A stretch of 7,499 bases of DNA from CAVRJC01 sp964505725 (lineage in GTDB: Bacteria > Actinomycetota > Acidimicrobiia > IMCC26256 > DASPTH01), in the NCBI GenBank assembly GCA_964505725.1, contig CAZDJK010000088.1:1-7499 (forward strand). The letters are read 5' to 3'. The notes under the pieces were generated by a model. That model saw nothing but the letters and a program-made list of their open reading frames with translations, made no database searches and was not told where the DNA came from. Numbering within the stretch: position 1 is the first letter of the stretch; every line of letters begins with the position of its first letter. A program made the position numbers and the translations under genes. Below are positions 1-5,411 of this stretch, one piece after another.

Positions 1-216
1 AATCATAACCCAAACCAGAAAGCTACAGTAGACTCAACATCAGACGATTCCACTACCGATATCAACTCCGAGTCGGCTGAGCCGTTCATCCCGGATCCGG
101 CCATCGCGAGTGCGCCGCGAGATTCGCAACTCGAAACCGAGCAGGGCAATGGATCGCAGCCGTCGTCGGAGCCTTCGGCGGATCCATCCTCGACGACGCC
201 CGCAGGCGGCACCTGA
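1..216 (+). CDS. 3' end of an unidentified upstream gene (disordered C-terminal tail)
   Basis: Frame 1 is open from the first base to a TGA at 214-216, giving 71 residues with no start visible in the window. The translated tail is rich in Ser, Thr, Asp, Glu, Pro and Asn, has no hydrophobic segment and ends PSSTTPAGGT, so it looks like a disordered C-terminus. From about codon 24 on, third positions are mostly G or C, as in the neighbouring genes, which supports real coding. The first 20 codons are much more AT-rich (about 42% GC over bases 1-60). The stop lies 17 nt before the next gene on the same strand, so the two are probably co-transcribed. The protein family cannot be told from this fragment. 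Confidence 0.6.
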   Translation, partial: NHNPNQKATVDSTSDDSTTDINSESAEPFIPDPAIASAPRDSQLETEQGNGSQPSSEPSADPSSTTPAGGT

Positions 217-233
217 GCGCCTCGGGACGACGC

Positions 234-1724
234 ATGCAACGACTCGCGAGAGCACATCGTAGGACGACGCCCTCGAGCGTGGTCATCGTCGTCGTCGGCC
301 TGGCCGCCGGATACATACTCGTCCTCGCGTGGGCCATGGGGAGGTTCTCGTTCAACGTGTGGGGCGCGATGGTCGTCGCGCCCGTGATCCTCGTGTTGAC
401 CGTGCCGTTCGCGCGGAGAACCGCACGCGCAGAGAACGACCGCACGATCGGCAGGCTTATCATGATCGCCTGCGGGCTCAAGCTCGTCGGCGCGATCGTG
501 CGGTACTTCGTGACGTTCTCTCTGTACGGCTCGGGCGACGCTGACGGGTACCACGCGATAGGGACGCGACTCGCTCCGATGTTCCGGCAAGGAGACTTCG
601 CCGTCGAGATCGGTCGGCGCGTGATCGGGACCGGCTTCATCGACCTGGTGACCGGAGGCGTCTACGCCATCACCGGGGCGTCGAAGCTCGCCGGCTACTT
701 CGTGTTCTCGTGGCTCGGCTTTCTCGGCCTCTATTGCTTCTACCGCGCCTTTCGCCTCGCGTTCCCCGACGGCGACGGGCGCCGCTACGCGTACCTCGTG
801 TTCTTCATGCCGTCCCTCCTGTTCTGGCCGTCGAGCATCGGCAAGGAATCCTGGATGATGCTGACGTTGGGACTGACGAGCTACGGCGCCGCCCGCATGC
901 TGACCAGCAAGAACTTCGGCCTCCTGATGTTCGCGCTCGGCCTGACCGGCATGGTCATGGTTCGGCCCCACGTCGCGTTGCTCGCGATCGTCGCGCTCTT
1001 CGCCGCATACCTTCTCCGCCGTACGCCGAAGCCGTCGCTGCTCGGCCTTCCGGCGAAATTGCTCGTGCTCGGCATCCTCGCCGTCGGGACCATCATCGTG
1101 CTCTCGCAGTTGAGCACGTTCTTCGGCGTGAAATCGATCGACACCGGGAGCGCGCAACAGATCCTGAACCACACGACCCAGCAGTCCACTCAGGGAGGTA
1201 GCGCCGTCGAGGTCACGCGCCCGTCCTCGCCGTTCGGCATCGCGTACGCAGCGATCTCGGTCGTGTTCCGACCGTGGCCGTACGAGGCGGGGAACGTACA
1301 GGGGCTCGCGGCATCGCTCGAAGGCGTCGTCCTGTTGGGACTCGTGGTGACTTCGCTCAAACGCCTGGCCTCGATCCCGAGAGCCATGGTGCAGAGGCCG
1401 TACGTCGCCTTCGCCTTGATCTACTCACTGATCTTCGCCTACGCATTTTCGGCGATCGGCAACTTCGGAATCCTCTCACGTGAGCGAGTGCAGCTCTACC
1501 CGCTGTTGCTCGTGCTCCTCTGCGTGCCCGCAGGCTTCGGCCGCGATGGGTCCGGCGCCGGGAAGCGGGCCGGGAAGAAGCGAGGCAGGCGAGGACCGGA
1601 ACCCGTCTCCGAACCGGAATCGCTCGAGCCGGCGTCGCCGAGCTCGGGCGTCGTTGTGGGCGGAATGTCAGGCACCGCCGACCCGGAGCTTGTCCCAAAT
1701 GCTCAGGGCGCTCCGCACGGGTGA
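234..1724 (+). CDS. Polytopic membrane protein, Wzy/GT-C-like, surface polysaccharide assembly
   Basis: This 496-residue protein has about 12 hydrophobic segments, among them residues 16-34, 42-59, 74-95, 151-171, 184-200, 246-261, 271-292, 361-375, 389-407 and 418-434. Landmarks are an acidic loop motif GDADGYH (101-107), a FMPSLLFWPSSIGKES stretch (191-206), a long extracytoplasmic-looking loop (about 298-345), FRPWPYEA (345-352) and FGILSRERVQLYP (411-423). I associate this pattern with poorly characterised membrane proteins of exopolysaccharide and O-antigen clusters (polymerase or GT-C-like); this is recognition by eye, and the reaction is not established. The C-terminal 60 residues are a basic then Ser/Pro/Glu-rich cytoplasmic tail. 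The ATG at 234 follows the upstream stop by 17 nt with only a weak purine-rich stretch (GGGACGA) before it. The last 18 codons overlap the converging DUF4012 gene and show weaker GC bias at third positions than that gene does. A glycosyltransferase of the GT-C fold is an alternative to a polymerase. Confidence 0.72.
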   Translation: MQRLARAHRRTTPSSVVIVVVGLAAGYILVLAWAMGRFSFNVWGAMVVAPVILVLTVPFARRTARAENDRTIGRLIMIACGLKLVGAIVRYFVTFSLYGSGDADGYHAIGTRLAPMFRQGDFAVEIGRRVIGTGFIDLVTGGVYAITGASKLAGYFVFSWLGFLGLYCFYRAFRLAFPDGDGRRYAYLVFFMPSLLFWPSSIGKESWMMLTLGLTSYGAARMLTSKNFGLLMFALGLTGMVMVRPHVALLAIVALFAAYLLRRTPKPSLLGLPAKLLVLGILAVGTIIVLSQLSTFFGVKSIDTGSAQQILNHTTQQSTQGGSAVEVTRPSSPFGIAYAAISVVFRPWPYEAGNVQGLAASLEGVVLLGLVVTSLKRLASIPRAMVQRPYVAFALIYSLIFAYAFSAIGNFGILSRERVQLYPLLLVLLCVPAGFGRDGSGAGKRAGKKRGRRGPEPVSEPESLEPASPSSGVVVGGMSGTADPELVPNAQGAPHG

Positions 1725-4541
1725 AAGGTGTACGCGCACGGTCGTATCGCGGCTGAGCTCGAGCGTCGCGCCCGCCGAGCGTGAGGAGCTCGGCTTCAGG
1801 CCATCGAGCTGATCGATCCGCCACCCGCTGGGAACCTCCACGTCGACGCTGACATGGTCGACATTGAGCGTCGGCTGGCGGCGGATCTGCAGCTCGTACC
1901 AGCCGTCGTGGAGTGCGAGCGTCCCGACCAGCCGGGTCGCGATGGTCGACGTCGCGCCACTCGAGGTCACCGTGTACAGCGAACCGACGTTGCGCCCGAC
2001 CTCGCGTCCCACGTCGAGCTGCGCGGTGGCACCGTCGACCGTCGTCGCACCGAGCGACAGCGGCGAGTAGAGCGACACATACGAGCGACTCTCGCCCGCG
2101 AGGAACCGCGGATCGGACGGGCCGACGACGGACTCGGGGAGGCCCGCGGCCGGTGCGTTGTTCGTCAGCCTGGTCGTGAGCACGCCCGACGCCTGTGCCG
2201 TCTTGCCGTCGAGGGCGGGCCGTAGGTCGACGTGGTAGTCGACTCGGCGATCGACGTAGTAGTCGATCTTGTTGCCCGCCGCATTCGACGAAGTGACCGC
2301 GATCGCGTCCGACCGCACGGGGGCCATCTCCATTCCGACGCCGAGTCGATCGGAGAGCCGCTGCTCCGCCGGTCGCGCGAAGGCGAGGATGATGTGTCCC
2401 TCGTGGGCGGCGCCACCGAGGGTCTTCGCGAGGCTGGCCGGCGTGCCCAGGTTCTGGTTCGTCGCCACGTCGACCGCGGCCCGGGCCACGTCGCCGAGGA
2501 AATCGGCCCGATCAGGGGTCAGCGGATAGGCCGCATAGGCCTCGCTGAGGGTCACCTGCACGACGTTGTCGGCGCCGATCGGGTCGGGCCAGCTCGCGAC
2601 CTCGACCGGCCCGGTGAGGCGCAGCAGCGCGGCGAGACCGACCGGATCGACGGAGAGCACACCGTCGACACGGCCGACGTTCGCATCCGGCGCGAGGCCC
2701 ATCAGCACGCTGCCGACGGTCGGGAAATCGGGCGACAGGTTGACGTTCTGCAGGTTCGTCGCCGGTTGGAATTGCCCGTAGCGGAGCTTGTAGTCGAGCG
2801 GGGCGTCGAGGGTGGGGTCGGGCGCGGCGCGCACGGCGTTGTTCCAAGTCGCGGTGCGCAGCACCGGCCCGATGCTGAGCTTCCCGTCGTGAGCCGTCAA
2901 CACCGCGTAGCTCCCGATGAGCCCACCGGTGGCGCGTGACTCGGCGTTGTTCTGCATGACCACGAGATACGAGCGGTCACCATTGCCGCCGAACAGCGCA
3001 GGCGCGAGAACCGCCGCGGCCGCCGCGTTGTTGGCCTCTCGGCGAGCGCGGACGAGCTGCACGTCGACCTTGTTGACGGCATCGCGCACGGGCGAGGCCA
3101 GGTACGGGTCGTTCCGGATCGTTTCGAGACGCGCCAGCGCACGGTCGAGCGCGTCGGAACCACGCGCGAGCTTCGGCGCGAGATCTCGAACCGCGTGGAG
3201 GGGGAGCCGACCTCCGACCACGGCGAGGCGGTGCGGATCCGCCGACACCGCCACCGAGGTTCCCGCATCGGCGAGATCGACGCCGATCTTGGACAGGGCG
3301 CGCGCGGCGCGCACGTTCGAGGCGACGTACGGCACGCCGAGCGTCGCGAGCATCAACGGTGAGTCGAGCTTCGACCGCGCGTCGGCGAAAGCACGCTCAG
3401 CGGCTCGGAACTCTGCGGTCGCGGCCTGCGCGCGGCCGTCGCGGGCGAGCTGCAGCCCGTGCGTGGCGTGCTCGCGGCCGCTCTGCATTGCGTGGTACGC
3501 GCCGGGAGCGAACAACGCGCCCGGTATCGCGGCGGCGATCAGCACCAACCCGACGGCCAGGAGCGCGAGCAACACGGGCTTCGCAACGCTCCGGTGCGGT
3601 GGCGCGGCGGGCATCGCGCCGCGGAGCGAAGGACCGAGCAGCACCAGGACGAGCAGCGTCGTGACGACCGCGACCCAGCTCGGCCAGACCGCTCGACCGC
3701 AGAACAGCGCGACCACGACGATGACGACCTGCGTCCCCGCGAGCAGAACCACTACGAGCCGTGGACCGGCTCGGCGGGCCCGGAGACGGTCCGCGAGGTG
3801 GTCGTCCCGATGCGTCGAGACCGGCACGCGGGCCCGGTAGCGGCCGACCACGACGATCGCCGCGTCGAGCAGCACTAGCGCGAGCAGCGTGAGCGGCGTC
3901 GTGAGGCCGCGCGCGGCACCGGAGACCGGATCGAGCACCACCGCGCCGGCACCGAGCGCAAACGACGAGGCGAATGCCCACGCCGGGACAGCCGCCGAGC
4001 CGCTGCCGTAAGGCTCGAGCAGTGCGGCGCCGAACGCCAGCGCGGTGACGGCCACCGCGAGGGTCGCGAGGCCATCCTGACCGCCGAAGGCCGCGAGCGC
4101 GAACAGCCCGGCCGCCACGATGGTCGTCATCGCCCAGTGCAGGCGGGGCCCGGAGGCCGTGACCGCGACGATAAGCCCGATCGCGCCGACCACTCCTAGA
4201 GCGAAGACGCCGGTCCCGCCGAGGGTCGCGCCACCGGCGACCACCGCCACCGACGCGAGCGCCGAGGCCCCGATGGTGACGAGCGGAGAACGGAATGACG
4301 CCCTGCGCAGGACCTCGACGAGGCCCACGGCGGTGGCGCCGAGCGCCGCGATCGCGACGGCCGGGCGCGTCGGGAGGGCGACCAGGAGGGCACCCGCCGG
4401 TACGAAGACGAGTGTGACCTCGGCCACTCTCCGGGACCAACGGCGCACGACGAGCTGGCAGAGGACGATGACGGCCAGGACGCCCGCGAACCCCAGCAGC
4501 CAACGGGTCGCAGCTGCGAGGGCGAGTGATGGGGCGACCAC
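1668..4541 (-). CDS. DUF4012 protein with N-terminal degenerate WecA/MraY-like membrane module
   Basis: The product has 957 residues. The N-terminal 310 residues hold about 11 hydrophobic helices (roughly 14-32, 42-59, 62-78, 87-104, 110-128, 137-152, 158-175, 185-203, 213-233, 261-281, 286-303). A twelfth helix (321-343) would place the rest outside the membrane. A helical region (350-510) is followed by the DUF4012 core: YLVVMQNNAESRATGG (525-540), NLSPDFPTV (601-609) and VDGVLSVDPVGLAALLRLTGPVEV-like motif at 625-648. The C-terminal 300 residues look beta-rich. The membrane module resembles the polyprenyl-phosphate sugar-1-phosphate transferase family: a GLVEVLRR turn where the family has GLIDD, and a cytosolic loop between helices 9 and 10 with RDDHLADRL (245-253), keeping HxxxR (H248, R252). 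The family's Asp motifs are absent, so catalysis is unlikely. DUF4012 function is not known to me beyond its association with envelope polysaccharide loci. The start is GTG with no Shine-Dalgarno; a -10-like hexamer sits 6 nt upstream. The 3' end overlaps the converging gene by 57 bp. Confidence 0.88.
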   Translation of the reverse strand: MVAPSLALAAATRWLLGFAGVLAVIVLCQLVVRRWSRRVAEVTLVFVPAGALLVALPTRPAVAIAALGATAVGLVEVLRRASFRSPLVTIGASALASVAVVAGGATLGGTGVFALGVVGAIGLIVAVTASGPRLHWAMTTIVAAGLFALAAFGGQDGLATLAVAVTALAFGAALLEPYGSGSAAVPAWAFASSFALGAGAVVLDPVSGAARGLTTPLTLLALVLLDAAIVVVGRYRARVPVSTHRDDHLADRLRARRAGPRLVVVLLAGTQVVIVVVALFCGRAVWPSWVAVVTTLLVLVLLGPSLRGAMPAAPPHRSVAKPVLLALLAVGLVLIAAAIPGALFAPGAYHAMQSGREHATHGLQLARDGRAQAATAEFRAAERAFADARSKLDSPLMLATLGVPYVASNVRAARALSKIGVDLADAGTSVAVSADPHRLAVVGGRLPLHAVRDLAPKLARGSDALDRALARLETIRNDPYLASPVRDAVNKVDVQLVRARREANNAAAAAVLAPALFGGNGDRSYLVVMQNNAESRATGGLIGSYAVLTAHDGKLSIGPVLRTATWNNAVRAAPDPTLDAPLDYKLRYGQFQPATNLQNVNLSPDFPTVGSVLMGLAPDANVGRVDGVLSVDPVGLAALLRLTGPVEVASWPDPIGADNVVQVTLSEAYAAYPLTPDRADFLGDVARAAVDVATNQNLGTPASLAKTLGGAAHEGHIILAFARPAEQRLSDRLGVGMEMAPVRSDAIAVTSSNAAGNKIDYYVDRRVDYHVDLRPALDGKTAQASGVLTTRLTNNAPAAGLPESVVGPSDPRFLAGESRSYVSLYSPLSLGATTVDGATAQLDVGREVGRNVGSLYTVTSSGATSTIATRLVGTLALHDGWYELQIRRQPTLNVDHVSVDVEVPSGWRIDQLDGLKPSSSRSAGATLELSRDTTVRVHLSPVRSALSIWDKLRVGGA

Positions 4542-4547
4542 GCGGTG

Positions 4548-4553
4548 ATGGTA
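4548..4553 (-). promoter_or_regulatory. Candidate -10 element for leaderless expression of the DUF4012 gene
   Basis: On the minus strand the hexamer TACCAT fits TANNNT and ends 6 nt before the GTG start at 4541-4539. That spacing would put transcription start on the first base of the start codon, the layout of leaderless mRNAs in actinobacteria. No Shine-Dalgarno sequence precedes the GTG, which agrees. No clear -35 hexamer is seen at 16-18 bp. This is a short motif match, so the support is moderate. Confidence 0.4.
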
Positions 4554-4608
4554 GGCGGGAACGGATGGGAGAAATGTGTCACGTGCCCGCGCGCGCGGCC
4601 ACTGAGGG

Positions 4609-4617
4609 TGATAGATT
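4609..4617 (+). promoter_or_regulatory. Candidate extended -10 promoter of the LAFTG protein gene
   Basis: TGATAGATT fits the extended -10 pattern TGnTANNNT, with 4 of 6 matches to TATAAT in the hexamer. It predicts a transcript start near 4624 and a 5' untranslated leader of about 40 nt ahead of the ATG at 4665. The position where a -35 would lie is a run of CG dinucleotides (4588-4597), so there is no conventional -35; extended -10 promoters often lack one. It lies in the 123-bp divergent region shared with the DUF4012 gene, which also contains a CACGTG palindrome at 4580-4585. Confidence 0.4.
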
Positions 4618-4653
4618 CTCTCGCAGCGGGCCCCGGACCCAGTGCCGGGGAGC

Positions 4654-4658
4654 GGGAG
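4654..4658 (+). promoter_or_regulatory. Ribosome binding site fixing the ATG at 4665
   Basis: GGGAG ends 6 nt before the ATG at 4665. This decides the start: the frame is open further upstream to a GTG at 4545, but only the start at 4665 has a Shine-Dalgarno sequence and puts a typical signal peptide at the N-terminus. Confidence 0.7.
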
Positions 4659-4664
4659 TCAAAA

Positions 4665-5168
4665 ATGCGAAAGCTTGCGGGCTGGCTGGCCGGCGCCGCG
4701 TTGGTGGCCGTGGCTGTCGTCGCCTCGGGCCCACCAGCGGGTGCGGCCGACGGAGCGGCGTGTTCCTTCACGGTGACGAGCGCGGGCGCCGGACTCGTCG
4801 ACATCGCGGGCAGAGCCGAAGTACCCGACGTGTTCGTCAAGGCCTTCGTCAACGGCAGCCTGGCGGCCACCACGCAGGCCGACGCCTCGGGCGACTTCGC
4901 GATGGCCGGCGTGCACGGCAGCACGACCGACACGATCAGTGTCAGCTACGGCCCGACGCCGACGAGCGCGTATCCCACGACGTCGTGCGACCCGGTGCAC
5001 GTGTCGAGCGAGGTGATCGTGAGTCCCGCCCAGGTCTCGGCGGCGTCACTCGCCTTCACCGGGTCGTCCGACACGTCGTCGCTCGTGCTCGCCGGACTGG
5101 CGGCGGCCCTCGTCGGCACGGTTCTCGTCGTGGTCACGCGCCGGCGCCGCTCCGCGCGGACCGAGTAA
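4665..5168 (+). CDS. Small secreted protein with LAFTG cell-wall sorting signal
   Basis: The 167-residue product begins with a classic signal peptide: MRK, a hydrophobic core (about 8-20) and a likely cleavage after AGA at 25-27. The mature part (28-125) is Gly/Ala/Thr/Val-rich and beta-like, with a pattern resembling a single bacterial Ig-like or carboxypeptidase-regulatory-like fold. Its only two cysteines, C33 and C108, could form a disulfide outside the cell. The C-terminus has the three parts of a sortase signal: LAFTG (129-133), a hydrophobic helix (about 139-157) and an RRRR-containing tail. LAxTG is the motif preferred by class E sortases of high-GC actinobacteria, so wall anchoring is likely; no sortase gene is visible here. 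The gene is divergent from the DUF4012 gene and has its own candidate promoter. The role of the mature domain is unknown; an adhesin-like or structural surface protein is a guess. Confidence 0.8.
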   Translation: MRKLAGWLAGAALVAVAVVASGPPAGAADGAACSFTVTSAGAGLVDIAGRAEVPDVFVKAFVNGSLAATTQADASGDFAMAGVHGSTTDTISVSYGPTPTSAYPTTSCDPVHVSSEVIVSPAQVSAASLAFTGSSDTSSLVLAGLAAALVGTVLVVVTRRRRSARTE

Positions 5169-5193
5169 TCCACAGGTGCAACGGTCGTCCACA
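5166..5193 (+). promoter_or_regulatory. Pair of DnaA-box-like 9-mers
   Basis: TAATCCACA (5166-5174, overlapping the stop codon of the LAFTG gene) differs by one base from TTATCCACA. TCGTCCACA (5185-5193) differs by one base from the high-GC variant TTGTCCACA. The two lie in the same orientation with starts 19 bp apart. Individual one-mismatch matches can arise by chance, so this is only a candidate. Confidence 0.25.
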
Positions 5194-5352
5194 GACTTCA
5201 CGCTCCGCGGCCGAGCACCCGCAGTGGGTGGAACAAAGTGGTTGCACGGTGTCGCATCCGGCACATTCCGTGGCGCAGCGGGGGCGTTCGTGTGTACGCT
5301 CCGTAGCGAGCTCGAGGGAAGCGAGCTGGGAACCGGCTGCTTCGTGCGGTCG

Positions 5353-5361
5353 TTATCAACA
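5353..5361 (+). promoter_or_regulatory. DnaA-box-like 9-mer
   Basis: TTATCAACA differs by one base from the DnaA box TTATCCACA and lies 50 bp before the dehydratase start codon. It is preceded by GCGGTCGT, close to the ACGGTCGT that runs into the second DnaA-like motif at 5185-5193, so the two sites share flanking sequence as well. Its role is unproven. Confidence 0.25.
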
Positions 5362-5399
5362 CCTCGGGCTTTCACGGTGGAGAGCAGGGGCGTACGGGC

Positions 5400-5404
5400 G
5401 GGAG
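5400..5404 (+). promoter_or_regulatory. Ribosome binding site fixing the GTG at 5412
   Basis: GGGAG ends 7 nt before the GTG at 5412. This supports the GTG as the start of the dehydratase, giving a basic N-terminus ahead of the first membrane helix and a length typical of the family. Confidence 0.65.
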
Positions 5405-5411
5405 ATTCGGC

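Larger units (their letters stand above)
5169..5411. other. 243-bp non-coding region upstream of the 4,6-dehydratase gene
   Basis: I see no convincing gene here. Contents on the plus strand are: two DnaA-box-like motifs at the left edge and a third further on; a 7-bp inverted repeat GTGCAAC (5176-5182) and GTTGCAC (5241-5247); a short hairpin CACCC-GCAGT-GGGTG (5216-5230) without a T-run; GGAAC (5230-5234) followed after 16 bp by GTC (5251-5253), reminiscent of ECF sigma promoters; a TANNNT hexamer TACGCT (5295-5300); and a direct repeat AGCGAGCT at 5305-5312 and 5320-5327. The promoter of the dehydratase gene probably lies here, but none of these is decisive. Confidence 0.45.

Noticed and set aside
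3..1172. A 389-codon minus-strand open frame opposite the partial gene and the membrane protein
   Set aside because: Its product is a charged Arg/Glu/His/Asp-rich composition without domains, typical of the antisense frame of GC-rich coding DNA, while the plus-strand frame gives a coherent membrane protein.
3397..4503. A 368-codon minus-strand frame inside the DUF4012 gene
   Set aside because: It is an Arg/Gly/Pro-rich out-of-frame shadow of the DUF4012 reading frame, which itself has clear helices and motifs.
4545..4664. A 40-codon upstream extension of the LAFTG protein from a GTG at 4545
   Set aside because: It would bury the signal peptide inside the protein, has no ribosome binding site and runs through the promoter region; the ATG at 4665 has GGGAG at proper spacing.
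5216..5230. Hairpin CACCC-GCAGT-GGGTG as a terminator for the LAFTG gene
   Set aside because: The stem is only 5 bp and there is no T-run after it, so a rho-independent terminator is not supported.
5166..5361. A replication origin
   Set aside because: There are only three imperfect DnaA-like motifs, no AT-rich unwinding region, and none of the dnaA, dnaN, repA or parAB genes nearby.
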